From positions 38,280,495 to 38,344,494 of the forward strand of contig CAMGYJ010000002.1 of the NCBI GenBank assembly GCA_946122785.1: DNA of 64,000 nucleotides. The letters are read 5' to 3'. Below, in pieces: positions 24,451 to 35,662 of the stretch. The position numbers and the translations under genes were made by a program. The first letter of the stretch is position 1. Every line of letters starts with the position of its first letter. Source of the stretch: Linum tenue (taxonomy: Eukaryota > Streptophyta > Magnoliopsida > Malpighiales > Linaceae). Under the pieces are notes generated by a model. The model was given only the letters and a program-made list of their open reading frames with translations. It ran no database searches and had not been told where the DNA came from.

Positions 24451-24880
24451 AACTATAACCATGGGTTTTGAGTTTGTGTTTGTTCAACCATATCGCGTTA
24501 AGAGGTTATGAAATACTACTTCATTTTAAATTGTGTGTTGTTTTAGTTAAATCTTACCTAAATTATAAGTTTGGAGTTGCGATTAGAGGTATTATTTTAT
24601 TGTTATCCTAACACAATTTGCTAGAAACTTATATTTATATCTGGACCTTTGGACTTATTAATTGGAACTTTCATATTATTTCATAAAGGTATTTTTACTT
24701 GAATTTTAGAATGTTCGATAAAAAGAATGTCGTAATATATGATGTATTTGAGTTTGAACCGATGACTATAGAGAGTTGTGACAAAAGGAAGGTTTTGTTT
24801 CCTCCTTTTGCTTTCCCTTTTTGTGTGTGTGTGGTTTTGCTAGGTGTGGTGTGGGTGGTGGAAAGCAAGTGGTAAACTGT

Positions 24881-26195
24881 GGAAAAAATCTAAAAGTACC
24901 ACTGTTTAAAAAAAAAATTCCAAAAATACCACCCAATCCCAAAAAATTCCAAAAATACCACCCTTTTTCAAAAACCGCCACCCCACCCAGCGGTTTGGTC
25001 GAAAACCGCTTGTTGGGGGCGCGGTTTTGGACCAAACCGCGGGCCTAGGGGGCGGTTATAAAAAAAAAAAAAATTTGGACCAAAACCGCTGGGTGGGGTG
25101 GCGGTTTGGCCCAAAACCGCCACCCCAACCAGCGGTTTGGTCCAAAAGTTCGGTCGAAACTTCAAACGAACGTAACTTTGCACTCGGGTATCCGATCGTA
25201 GCGATATTTTTTTTCATTTCCCATAACTTTTCAAGATCTACAACATTTACTAGGATGAAATTTTCAAAACAGGAACTATTTGTGGATGTACGGGACCTTG
25301 AGAATAACTTTACCTTTACTTTTCAGAAATCCATGTACATTTTGAAATTATGATTATATTAAAAGTTGTAGATCTTGAAAAGTTATGCGGAATAAAAAAA
25401 AATTCATGACATTCGGATTTTGGAGCACAAAGTTATGGCCGCCCAAAGTTTGACGAAATAAAAAAAGGTCGTTCGGGGTGACAAATGACGTTTTTTCGAG
25501 ACGAAGACGGAACCCGACCGTTTGAGACTTGCAAGATCTCAAAAAGTTATTCGGATTCAAAAAATGGAGGCCGCAAACTTTTTGAGATCTTGCAAGCCGC
25601 AAACCGCCGGGTCTCGCCTTTCGTCAAACTTTGGGCGGCCATAACTTTGTGCTCCAAACTCCGAATGTTATGAACTTTTTTTTGATTCTGCATAACTTTT
25701 TAAGATCTACAACTTTTAATATAATCATAATTTCAAAATGTACATGGATTTCTGAAAAGTAAAGGTAAAGTTATTCTCAAGGTCCCGTATATCCACAAAT
25801 AGTTCCTGTTTTGAAAATTTCATCCTAGTAAAAGTTGTAGATCTTGAAAAGTTATGCGAAATGAAAAAACAATCACTACGATCGGATAGCCGAGTGAAAA
25901 GTTACGTTCGTTTGAAGTTTCGACCGAACTTTTGGACCAAACCGCTGGTTGGGGTGGCGGTTTTGGGCCAAACCGCCACCCCACCCAGCGGTTTTGGTCC
26001 AATTTTTTTTTTTTTTATAACCGCCCCCTAGGCCCGCGGTTTGGTCCAAAACCGCGCCCCCGACAAGCGGTTTTCGACCAAACCGCTGGGTGGGGTGGCG
26101 GTTTTTGAAAAAGGGTGGTATTTTTGGAATTTTTTGGGGTTGGGTGGTATTTTTGGAAATTTTTTTTAAAACAGTGGTACTTTTGGATTTTTTCC
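24881..26195. mobile_element. Foldback MULE: near-complete 1.3-kb palindrome
   Basis: Perfect 9-bp duplications GTAAACTGT flank it (24872-24880 and 26196-26204). It starts GGAAAAAATC and ends GATTTTTTCC, the same termini as the MULEs at 11727 and 14242. The left arm (24881 to about 25530) is matched inverted by the right arm (about 25545-26195), including the aaaccgc(tgggtgg)ggtggcggttt blocks and the region around aacttttcaagatctacaac. Near the centre cttgcaagatctcaaaaag mirrors its own copy. A transcript through it would form a hairpin of about 600 bp. No protein is encoded. Confidence 0.9.
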
Positions 26196-26204
26196 GTAAA
26201 CTGT

Positions 26205-26394
26205 GGCCTGCAATGCTAATTAATAAGCAAAAGGCTGGTTCAAGAGAGTGAGTGATAGACAAAGATGGAATCGATTCTCTAATCACAATAAGGTGCAAAA
26301 GCCAATAGCAACAACCATTTGCATTTAGCCATGTCCCCCTTTGTGCAAAATCTAGTCTTTTGGATTTGCTTTAGTTCACAGCAAAACTTCAGCC
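26205..26394. other. Short host spacer between palindromic MULE and Tat element
   Basis: About 190 bp of unremarkable sequence. It resumes on the other side of the Tat element at 52232. Confidence 0.6.
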
Positions 26395-26399
26395 GCCTT

Positions 26400-27921
26400 T
26401 GTTGACACCTAAAATTAATTTGGCCGGAATTAAATGCCGCATTAATTAGTCTCGTCATTTAAGTCGATACCGCTCGTAAAAAACGGTATCGTTGGGAGTC
26501 GAGCGGCGTTACGGAGAACTAAAACGGTACCGCAAGGAAGCTCAGCGGTGCCGCGGTATGCAAACGACACCGCTTACCGAAAAATAAGAGGGCCGCGCGC
26601 GGGTATTGGAGAATGCGTTTTCTCTAATTAATTATTATTTTTATTCCTTGTTGGATGGGAAGAAGCGGCACTGAGGGGAGTTAAAACGGTGCCGCGGAAT
26701 TAAAAACAGTACCGCGAGGAAGCCCAACGGTACCGCTATACAAGCAAACGACAGTGTTTAATAAAAAAACAATGTCGCAAAAGGAAAAACAAACGGAGCC
26801 GTTTTGGCGCTAACGATGTTGTTGGTCGTGGACTAGTGATGGTCAGATTAGTTAATTAATATTTTAATGACTTCTTAGCACGGTGTCGTTAGTTGAAAAC
26901 GATGCTGCAAGGGGAAGGAACGACACCGCGGATTTAAAGACGATGCCGCGAAGGGGCCAAACGATGCCGCAGTTGTTAAAACGACAGCGTTAAAGTTAAA
27001 GCGGCATCGCAAAGTTCAAGCATCCCAGAAATAGAAAACGATGCTGTTTAATTACTAACTGCGCCGCCAAGTGAGAGTTTGACAGCGTGTCAACAATGAT
27101 GGCCGGTTTAATTAATTAATATTTTAAGGATCAGTTAAGACGGTGTCGCTTTAGCTGAAAACGACATCGTGGGAGAAGTCGACACCGTCGCGGTACTGAA
27201 ACGATGGTGTTTAATTAAAAACAACGTCGCAGTGACGAGAGTTCAGCAATGGTGGATTTCGGCTCAGTGTCGTTTTGGATCAAGTTGCCACGTGCTCAAG
27301 CGGTTTCGCACTCGTGGGAGTTACGCAACAAGGAGGAAGTTACCTGCACGGTTGACAGATGTGAAGACGTGGGAGACAAAGGTGCGAAGGAAGTTACTAC
27401 GACGAGGAGAAGCGCGAAGTATAAAGATTGGGAAGAGAGAGAAGTTCGGGACGGCAAAATCAAATCAAAAACTGCACCATTGCAGAATCTATCTTTTTCT
27501 CTCTAGTTCGTAAAACTTCTCTGTCAAAGACCTCCTTTGCAGAGTCGTAGTAGCTTTAGATCGTAGTCGTAGTTGCGGAGCTCTCCAGAGGAACCTCCAT
27601 AGGAGTAGAGGTAACGTAACTTAGAGCACTCCTGGTTCGATTTTCTGGTTATTCGCCGAACACCCTTGTTCGAACGTAGTTTGGAGAGGTGGTGAACCGA
27701 ATAACGGTTGTTTGATTAGAAGTCAAGGGTGTATCGATCAAATCAACGACGCCGACACCGGCGGCGGATATTTGACGGTCTCCTTTGTTTTCTGTTTCGA
27801 TCGATCAAATCAACGGCGCCAACTTTGGCGACGGATATTTGACGGTTGTGATTAACGTTGTGTTTTGTGTGTTTACTTGAAAACAGTGCGCATTGAACAC
27901 ACGAGTTTCGCCAACGAAACA
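26400..27921 (+). repeat. 5' LTR of the Tat element
   Basis: 1522 bp. It aligns to the 3' LTR along its whole length. I count about 20 substitutions by eye, one 1-bp indel and one 14-bp difference near the end (present here at about 27888-27901, absent from the 3' LTR). The first 800 bp is studded with short CG-containing units of the type acggtaccgc, acgacaccgc and acgatgccgc. ORFs within it are not genes. Confidence 0.95.
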
Positions 27922-27923
27922 AA

Positions 27924-27944
27924 TTGGCACACCTGGTGGGACCC
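27924..27944 (+). promoter_or_regulatory. Putative primer-binding site of the Tat element
   Basis: TTGGCACACCTGGTGGGAC starts 2-3 bases after the LTR end, the expected place, and resembles in layout the TTGGCGCC..TGTGGGA site of other Tat elements. The matching tRNA cannot be named with certainty. Confidence 0.6.
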
Positions 27945-27954
27945 GTGTGTTCGA

Positions 27955-30714
27955 ATGGCTCTGCGACGGAAGAATCAAGAGGGCGAGCTTCCACCAACTT
28001 CAGTGGAGGAAGAGCCAATGGTCAATGTAGAGACTGACCAGAGTGGCGGTTCAAACGGCGGTTCGAGCAACGACGCCGGAGGGGAAGTGCCAGCAGTGGC
28101 GCAAACTGCCAACCAGGGTGAGATAACACGCATGCTTCGCCAAGTCATGGCTGATAACCAAACGGTAAAACTTCACTTAGCCTCTTTGGATGGACGTCTT
28201 GATGGTCTTAGTTCTCGGATTGATAGACGTGTTAGCCAACTGGTTGAAGTCGTAGATAAAAACAGAATGGATTTTGAAAGTAACAGACGTGATTTTAATG
28301 ACTTTAGAGAGTTTTTGAATAGGCCAGTGCCGCAAACAAGGGCTTTGCCGTTAAGCGGCGAGAATCCGTTACACTACGACACTGGCACCTTTCCGGTCAA
28401 TGGCGGCCGAGATACTCAGCCGAGACAGGGCGTTTCGCCGACACCGCTGGTGAACCCAACAAGTCCGTCGAGAGTAAATCCCGGCGAGACCAGCACTGCG
28501 GATAACACTCGTGTTGAGCCGCCACCAGTGCACAATGTGGGTCCACAAAATAATCCGGAAGCCAGACCCTACGTGGCTCCGATGAGCGGTGCTGGTGGTG
28601 GAGGAACGATCAACAATGATCATGTTCCGCCACGCGGCTACCCACAAAACGTGCCCCCTCCTCCTCCAAACGGGCTTGGCATGGATCCTGGTGGATTCGT
28701 ACCACAAGGGGGGCAACTCGGGGGGCAAGACGTTAATGCGATTCGAGATCAAGTAGCACAGATGCTGGCGGATCAGTTTGGTTTAGGGATTAGACCAGCG
28801 ATGCCGCCGGTGTATCGAAAACCATATCCGGATTGGGTTGATAGATACTACCCCTTTCCACGTGGTTTTCGCGTGCCTGATTTCATCACCTTCAGTGGGA
28901 TTGGGGATCAGTCCACTGTCGAGCATGTTGGACGATTCACGGTTCAGTGTGGTGATGTGAGTGATTTCTTGAAGTTGCGTTTGTTTGGCAACTCGTTGAC
29001 CGGCCCTGCATTCGCGTGGTACGTCAACTTGCCATCAAACTCGGTTCAAACTTGGCAGCAAATGGAACAAATGTTCCATGCCCAGTTCTACCGATCTGAG
29101 CCAGAAGTAACAATGGCAGACTTGGCACGAACGCGCCAACAGCCAGGAGAAACAGTGGAACACTTTTTAACAAACTTTAAAAATGCAAGAAATCGATGTT
29201 TTGTGAACTTGACAGAACGCGAGTTTGTTAAACTGGCCCAGGGTGGATTGAATTTTGAACTTCGTAAAAAGTTTCAAGATAGGGAGTTTTCTGATTTGTT
29301 TCCATTGATGTCCTGCGCTGTTAGATATGAATCTCTTCTCCGTGAAGAAGAACATATGAGAAGTGGCTCTCGCGGACAATATTTCCCTAATTTTGAAAAC
29401 TATGGTGTGAATAACGTCGGCAATGATGTTGACGAGGTTGAAGTTGATTTGGCCGAGATTGTGCAGGGGAAGCCATATGTGTGTGCTTCTCTAGCCAAGG
29501 CCGAGGGGGAACCACAAGGTGGAAAGCCCAATCGTGCTCTGATTCAAACTAGAAAATATTCCTTTGATGTCTCAAAATCAGAACTGATTTTCGACCAGCT
29601 TTACAAAGATGGTCAAATTAAGTTGACTGGGGGGCATACTATCCCGCCAGCTGAAAAATTAAAAGGGAAACGATACTGTAAATGGCACAACAGTGCATCT
29701 CATTCAACTAACATGTGTGTTGTGTTTCGCAATGTTGTGCAGGATGCAATTGAGAAAGGTCGGTTCAAGTTCCCATTGCCGAGAAAGGAGGCCATGATTG
29801 TTGACACGGACCCATTCCCAAACGTTGTCGACGTTAACATGGTCAATCCCGATTTCTCTAAGATCAACCTGCCACGCTTCAAGTTGGTAGTGGATACATC
29901 ACCGCCGCCGAGTGGTAGTTCTGATGTGGCCCAGGGTGCTTCATCCTCCCAAGTGCAGGAGGGGCCACGCTTGGACCCAGCTGAGGAAGAGAAGTTGTGT
30001 GCCCAGTGTCACGGAAAGCTAACCATTGGGGGAGCGGGACCGAGCCAGTCGGTCCACCAGAGATTGGGACCACGGCAGTTCAAACCGAGGTATCATTCAT
30101 ATGAACGCAGCGTCGAAGGAGTACGTGCACCTGCGTGGGGAAGAGGGCAGCGTAGGCAGTGGGTTGCTCAAAGTGCCTCGCCTTTCAAAATTCTACCTTT
30201 TGGACTTGCCCAACCAGTGAGAGCTCCCCCACCTGTTAGGAGAACCTTCAGGATGCCAAATGTGCCACGGGGTGGTTGGCACACCTACGACGTCCGTCGT
30301 CAGCAGCCCATCGCACTTGACGCGATGACAAGGACGCAGTATCGAAGGTACCTCCGCAAGAATGCTCAAGGAAGGAGGATTGCAAACTTGCAAGCAAATG
30401 TGAACGTAGACAACTCTGCCACGGGTCTGAGAGTGACTGTGGCCGGTGCTGGAAAGGTTGTCGAGGACAACCTGGACGGGAACGATCAGGGAGTCCCGGG
30501 GGAGGCTGAGTACGATGCTGAGTTGGATGACTCCCTCATCGAAGAGGAGATGCTGGAATTGGAGGAGCCGAAGTCGAAATTCGATCAGAAAAACAAGGAT
30601 GATGATGATGACAACCAAGGTGCACCCATGACGATCCAGTTTGGAAGTCTACCACCGGTGGTGGTGAACAACTACATCTTGCCTTTGGTTTTCCACATTG
30701 ATTTGGAAAATTAG
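27955..30714 (+). CDS. Gag of the Tat element
   Basis: 919 codons from the ATG at 27955, the first after the primer site (the frame itself is open from 27865, inside the LTR). The core retrotransposon gag domain lies around 28870-29360 (FLKLRLFGNSLTGPAFAWY, TRQQPGETVEHFLTNFKNARNR). A zinc-finger-like CKWHNSASHSTNMC motif lies around 29680. N-terminal and C-terminal parts are proline/glycine-rich and acidic. It ends at a TAG (30712-30714) that is followed in the same frame by further coding sequence, so the stop may be a decay mutation (AAT-TAG-GGA, plausibly from CAG) or the normal gag/pol boundary. Role: capsid-like particle assembly. Confidence 0.85.
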   Translation: MALRRKNQEGELPPTSVEEEPMVNVETDQSGGSNGGSSNDAGGEVPAVAQTANQGEITRMLRQVMADNQTVKLHLASLDGRLDGLSSRIDRRVSQLVEVVDKNRMDFESNRRDFNDFREFLNRPVPQTRALPLSGENPLHYDTGTFPVNGGRDTQPRQGVSPTPLVNPTSPSRVNPGETSTADNTRVEPPPVHNVGPQNNPEARPYVAPMSGAGGGGTINNDHVPPRGYPQNVPPPPPNGLGMDPGGFVPQGGQLGGQDVNAIRDQVAQMLADQFGLGIRPAMPPVYRKPYPDWVDRYYPFPRGFRVPDFITFSGIGDQSTVEHVGRFTVQCGDVSDFLKLRLFGNSLTGPAFAWYVNLPSNSVQTWQQMEQMFHAQFYRSEPEVTMADLARTRQQPGETVEHFLTNFKNARNRCFVNLTEREFVKLAQGGLNFELRKKFQDREFSDLFPLMSCAVRYESLLREEEHMRSGSRGQYFPNFENYGVNNVGNDVDEVEVDLAEIVQGKPYVCASLAKAEGEPQGGKPNRALIQTRKYSFDVSKSELIFDQLYKDGQIKLTGGHTIPPAEKLKGKRYCKWHNSASHSTNMCVVFRNVVQDAIEKGRFKFPLPRKEAMIVDTDPFPNVVDVNMVNPDFSKINLPRFKLVVDTSPPPSGSSDVAQGASSSQVQEGPRLDPAEEEKLCAQCHGKLTIGGAGPSQSVHQRLGPRQFKPRYHSYERSVEGVRAPAWGRGQRRQWVAQSASPFKILPFGLAQPVRAPPPVRRTFRMPNVPRGGWHTYDVRRQQPIALDAMTRTQYRRYLRKNAQGRRIANLQANVNVDNSATGLRVTVAGAGKVVEDNLDGNDQGVPGEAEYDAELDDSLIEEEMLELEEPKSKFDQKNKDDDDDNQGAPMTIQFGSLPPVVVNNYILPLVFHIDLEN

Positions 30715-31854
30715 GGAGAGGATGGCGAGGTCGTAATGGAGGTTGAGGAGTTGGACGAGGCTGCTCAAGAGGTCAACGTTGCTGAGCTAGTGAGCGGTTT
30801 TGCTCAACTGACTTTAGAGGAGGAGAATGAGGAGCCAGCTGCGGCAGAGCTGGTTGGCGAATCTGCGGATCTGCCAATCGAGGCTGAGCCGTGGAGTGCA
30901 ATGATGGCTCGCACGAATGGTCAAATTGACTTGGCAGTGTAGTCAGCCAAGCAAAACAAGAGTTCGCAGCGAATCCTGAAAGAGCTGTACGAAGCAGGCC
31001 ACAAAGCTGTTGGGCTACTGGGCGAAGATGAGGGAAGATATCCTTTTTACGTGTTATACCAAGGCCCGAAAGAGTCAACAAGTGTGCCGGTGGAGAACAT
31101 CACATGGGAATCAGACTTCGACAAGCTGGAGAAATCTATCCAGGCTGCAGAAGCGAAAGGGAAAGCCGTGGACGAAGGATCCATGGGTGAAGAATTGAAC
31201 AGGGTCGTTGTTTTCAACGAGCCCGAGCCGAAGATGATGCGTCATTTGAGGCCTCTCTACATCAAAGCCACACTTGACGACGTACCAATGTCGAGAGTCT
31301 TAGTTGACAATGGCGCCGCAGTAAACGTGATGCCAACAAGGATGCTGAAGAAGTTGGGCAAGAACACTAATGACTTGATCCCAACAGAAGTGTTTGTGAC
31401 AAGTTTCAATGGCGGGTCCACTTCTGCTAGGGGAATCCTCCCAGTGGTCGTGGGAGTTGGATCACAGAAGCGGATGAGTGCTTTCTTCGTGGTGGATGGA
31501 ATGATAAGCTACAACGCACTACTTGGTCGGGATTGGATCCACGCCAACAAGTGTGTTCCTTCATCACTGCATCAGTGTTTGATGTTTTGGAATGAAGACG
31601 GTGTTGTTGAGGTGGTACAGGCTGACACAAAGCCGTTTTCCGTTGGGGCCAACGTGGCCGAAGCTTATTTGTACCATGGAGATTTTGGACCACTCGAAAT
31701 CAGGAGCGGGGATGGAGGAACGACCAACGTCATAGTGTCAAGTGCACAGGTGTTGAGTAAGGCGTGTTTGGATCCATTGTCCGAAATCGTGAGACCATCG
31801 ATGATCACATTGGATGGTCCACTGAAATCTGATGAACAAGTCGATGATGAGTGA
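30715..31854 (+). pseudogene. Pol N-terminus with retropepsin-like protease
   Basis: Same reading frame as gag, interrupted by TAG at 30940-30942 and ending at TGA 31852-31854. It holds an acidic linker (30736-30930) and the protease around 31280-31520 (VLVDNGAAVNVMPTRMLKKLG, then LLGRDWIHAN). The catalytic motif is DNG instead of the more usual D-T/S-G; the same variant occurs in other Tat elements as I recall, so it may be normal. The next pol segment is in the +1 frame, overlapping at 31832-31854, so a frameshift separates protease from RT. Role: processing of Gag-Pol. Confidence 0.8.
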
Positions 31855-32872
31855 ACCACCTCGAGAGAAGGTGGTGGAGGCCGAAATCACGGCCTTGCGG
31901 GAGAAGTTGGCCGTCTATCAGTGCGAACAGAGGCTGGCTTGTATAGAGCCTGTCTTGATGGCCGACTGTGTTCCCGACGATGATGACTTGCCGACTAACG
32001 GCGAGGGTGTGAGTGACGAAGTGGAGAAGAAAAGCAACCTTGCTGCATGTGACATTTTAGAGGAGATCAACCTCGGCACGGAGGAGGATCCACGCCCAAC
32101 CTTCATCAGTGCCGGTTTGCCAGAGTCTGACAGGTACGAATTAATTGAATTCCTTAAAGAGTTTAAAGATTGCTTTGCATGGGATTATCATGAAATGCCT
32201 GGTCTAGATAGAAAGTTAGTTGAACATAGACTTCCCATTAAAGAAGGGTATAAGCCACATAGACAACCACCTAGGCGTTTTTCGCATGATATCTTACCTG
32301 AAGTAAAAAAGGAAATTGAACGTTTAATGAAGGCTAAGTTTATCAGGACTGCTAGATATGTGTTGTGGTTGTCGAATATTGTGCCTGTTAGAAAGAAAAA
32401 TGGCAAAATACGTGTTTGTGTGGATTTTAGAAATTTGAATAATGCTACACCGAAAGATTTGTATCCCATGCCGGTGGCTGACATGTTAATCGATGCCGTA
32501 ACCAGGCATGTCAAGTTTTCTTTCATGGACTGTTACTCGGGCTATAACCAGATATACATAGCCGAGGAAGATGTACACAAAACGGCGTTTCGGTGTCCAG
32601 GATCTATTGGCTGTTTCGAGTGGATCATGATGCCATTTGGATTGGCCAACGCCGGGGCAACTTACCAACGAGCAATGAATGCAATATTTCATGACCTGAT
32701 TGGCGAGCTTGTCGAAGTGTACGTGGACGACATCGTCGTCAAATCAAAGGTGACAAACCACCACCTTGCTCATTTGCGCAAAGCATTTCTGCGTATGCGT
32801 GTTCATAAGTTGAAATTAAATCCGCTCAAGTGTGCATTTGGTGTGAGTGCATGAAATTTTCTTGGTTTTCTG
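31832..32872 (+). pseudogene. Reverse transcriptase, split by nested insertion
   Basis: Fingers and palm are complete: LPIKEGYKPHRQPPRRF, IRVCVDFRNLN, FSFMDCYSGYNQI, FGLANAGATYQRAMN and the catalytic YVDDIVVKSK near 32720. A TGA at 32852-32854 (from CGA by context) truncates it, and 20 bp later the non-autonomous LTR element has inserted at the GTAAA target. The frame resumes at 38841 (NQRGIEVDGNKTKAI), which is the RT thumb/connection. Role: copying the RNA genome to DNA. Confidence 0.92.
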
Positions 32873-32877
32873 GTAAA

Positions 32878-34343
32878 TGATAGACCATCATTTACACATG
32901 TTTTTACCCCCGTTCTTACACCGTTTGAGGTGTTGATTCTCGTGTTTTAGGCCGATTTCACGCTAGGTTGTGCTTGTTTATGATATTTCAGGTCCTAGTA
33001 CGTGAATGGAGGCTTGGGAGCGAGTTTGAGGTCGATTGGACAAGGATCGGACGCATGGCGAGGTTCTGAGGAAGTCGCACGGGCACACCCACAACCCGCA
33101 CGGCCGTGCAAGTGACCAGTTTGGCCGTGCGGGATTGTGCGTGGGCACGCACGGCCGTGCAAGTGACCAGTTTGGCCGTGCGGGATTGTGCGTGGGCACG
33201 CACGGGATTGTGCGTGGCCACGCACGGGATTGTGCGTGGCCACGCACGGCCGTGCAAGTAACCAGTTTGGCCGTGCGGGATTGTGCGTGGCCACGCACGG
33301 TCGTGCACCTGGCCGTGCAAGAAGGCTGAGATCGAATTAAGTGAAACGGCGCGTTTCAGGGTGCACGGCCAGAATGGTGATGTGCACGGCCGTGCACCTG
33401 GCCGTGCAACTCGGGAAAGCCGGTTTTAAAGCCTAATCCGAGCCAGAAGTGGGAGAATCGTGTTTTCAGAGCAAAAACAGAGCCCTAGAGAGAGAAAGTG
33501 CGAAGAACACACCCTAGAAGCTGTCTTAGAGCTGGATTTCATCGAATCGAGCCTGGAGATCGTCATAGGAGTGAAAATCATCGTCCCGGAGCAAATTATC
33601 CTCATCGTTATGAGTATGACTAATCCGATTCTTGTTTTCTCTTCTCTCTATGGAGTAGAACCCTTCTCTCACTTGGGTATGAAGAACCCTAGTTCCTTGT
33701 GTTAGGGATTTGATTGTTATGACTTGGGATGATATTACTGTTTGATTTTAATCGAATGACGCATGTTTAATGAATTGATTTGAGTCTGATCAGCTTGTCT
33801 CAATTTCTGCTTCAACCTGAGATAGATAGAATCTGATTAGGTTGTTAGAGCCTCTTCATTCGATAGTAGGGGATTGGCTATACGAGAGTTAGCCAGTTTA
33901 CTGCTTTGTACTGGTGTTCTTGACGCCAGTAGTGGAGTTCTGTGTTCATAGCCTCAGCTTTCTATTCCGGTGAAGACTAGTCGTCTGCCGGGTAGTTGGA
34001 CTGAGAGGGCTTGGTCAGCTTAAGAGATTCCAAGCTACTGTCGGATCTTCCGCAGTCTAATCAACAGTAAATCAACCCAGGGAATTGCAATTGAACCTAA
34101 CTAAGGGGCTAGGGGGACTCAATCCCGAGTGACTCTTACCTGCTTTAGAAACCCGAACAATTTACTGCTTTCTTGTTGCTTTTACTTTTCACAACAATCA
34201 CTCGACTTAGTTTGCTAGATAATAGAGAATCACGGAGTAAGCAGTAGATCTAGACCCCGGGTTGATAATTAAACTTGCCTATACTGCAGTCCCTTTCATT
34301 GGTTACACTTGGCCATTGTTAGGTGTTGTGTTTTAGCGTGTCA
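32878..34343 (+). repeat. 5' LTR of nested element
   Basis: Holds a GC-rich minisatellite at about 33075-33320 built from ggccgtgcgggattgtgcgtgg and gcacggccgtgc units, in a different arrangement from the 3' LTR copy. The rest is almost identical to 37369-38835 and similar to the solo LTR at 54526-55868. ORFs in all three minus frames of the minisatellite are artefacts of the repeat. Confidence 0.95.
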
Positions 34344-34492
34344 AGTTTTTGGCGCCGTTGCCGGAGACCCTCTAGGTTATTGGGGAAACGTGATAATTTG
34401 TTACTCTAGCTTTTTATTTATTGCACTTTCTTTTCTTTTCCACCCTTGCTTTTCACTTGGGTGTTATGTTTTTGTTGGTGCAGTTCTGAAAC

Positions 34493-35662
34493 ATGGATCC
34501 TCATGGCTTCTCCAACCATTGGGGGTATCAATCACCATCCGTGTGGTATTACCCCGAGACTTCCTGGAGCAATCAAGGAGGAGAAGACTATGGATTCGGA
34601 TATCAGTACCAACCCCCCTACTATGGAGAACAACCAAACCCTTGGGAACCTCAGGAACAATATCCTTTTCATGAAGAGTTCCTGCCACAACCAGCGGAGC
34701 CATGCTACACTTCACTGGAAGATCCGAACAAACAATTAAGACTTCTCGTGGAGCAGTTTGCTCGAGACGCTGAGAGAGCATGCTCCAAGATGGATCTTCA
34801 ACTCCAAGCCCTTGACTCTTCCGATCCCTCATTGCTCCATGACATGGAGCAGACTGTTCAGTGGTCAGCGAAGCAAACAGAGTGGGTGAAGCAAATTTGC
34901 TCACATCCTGCTCAAGATCACCTTTCTGCTGCTACGCTAGAAGAGGCGGAGTATGACAAGGGCAGCGGGGGCGTTGAGGAGCCTACAGAAGTTATCCCAG
35001 AGAAGTCCCATGATGATCATGATCAGGAAAGTCCTCTAGTGGCAGATCACACCGTTCCTCATTTATGTTGTAGCATGCTGGGCCTGTGCGAGGAGAGGCA
35101 AGATGATCCCATTGAAGAAATTGCTTGGCGACTTGCTCTCCAATCTGTTCTGGAAGAAGAAGAGCGAGCAAGGATGAGGAAGGAAGTTGTGGAGGATGAG
35201 GAAGGAAGTAAAGAAGAGGTAGTTCTTGATCTTTTCCAAGGGGAGAGACCACATTTTGAAGAAGGAAGGGGGGTTGTGGAAGCAATTGGCGTCCAGGTTG
35301 AGGATGAAGTTGAGGTGGAAGAGGCTTGCACCGGGCCTATGTTACATTTGATCTCTCCACCAAACTTCGAGGAGCTGCTTGGCAAGGACCCATTTGCAGT
35401 GTCTCTTTGCCCAACTAAGACCACATCAACATCAATCCCTCTTGGTGGATACGATGGTGGTCAATCGAATATATCTTATCTGGTTTGGGGCAATGAGACA
35501 AGAGCAGATGCGAAGGAGAGGTCTCGTGAGTGGAGACTTCATCTTCCTCAAGGTCACGAGCCGTCTTCATCACCTATCACTTCACTTGCTTGTGACTTGA
35601 GACTCCACATTATCGACGAGAACCTCAACTTCAAGGAGGTTTTGGGGTGGACCGAAACCTAG
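34493..35662 (+). CDS. Unknown acidic ORF of the nested non-autonomous element
   Basis: 389 codons from an ATG 143 bp after the primer site. The product starts MDPHGFSNHWGYQSPS with Tyr/Pro/Gln-rich sequence (YQYQPPYYGEQPNPWEPQEQ), followed by a helical region (QLRLLVEQFARDAERACSKMD) and a long Glu/Asp-rich tail. I recognise no retroviral gag, envelope or enzyme domain. Location corresponds to gag, but the missing capsid and zinc-knuckle signatures argue against a normal gag. It is uninterrupted, which fits the youth of the insertion. Function unknown. Confidence 0.6.
   Translation: MDPHGFSNHWGYQSPSVWYYPETSWSNQGGEDYGFGYQYQPPYYGEQPNPWEPQEQYPFHEEFLPQPAEPCYTSLEDPNKQLRLLVEQFARDAERACSKMDLQLQALDSSDPSLLHDMEQTVQWSAKQTEWVKQICSHPAQDHLSAATLEEAEYDKGSGGVEEPTEVIPEKSHDDHDQESPLVADHTVPHLCCSMLGLCEERQDDPIEEIAWRLALQSVLEEEERARMRKEVVEDEEGSKEEVVLDLFQGERPHFEEGRGVVEAIGVQVEDEVEVEEACTGPMLHLISPPNFEELLGKDPFAVSLCPTKTTSTSIPLGGYDGGQSNISYLVWGNETRADAKERSREWRLHLPQGHEPSSSPITSLACDLRLHIIDENLNFKEVLGWTET

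Noticed and set aside
27169..27513. Plus-strand ORFs in the Tat LTR (again at 51489-51886)
   Set aside because: Within the LTR, differing between the copies in length, with no domain.
27924..27944. Naming the tRNA that primes the Tat element
   Set aside because: The site fits by position but its complement could not be matched to a specific plant tRNA from memory.
32978..33329. Overlapping minus-strand ORFs of about 100 aa in three frames (also 37468-37810)
   Set aside because: They lie in the LTR minisatellite; the repeat unit simply lacks stops. No family motif and no start context.
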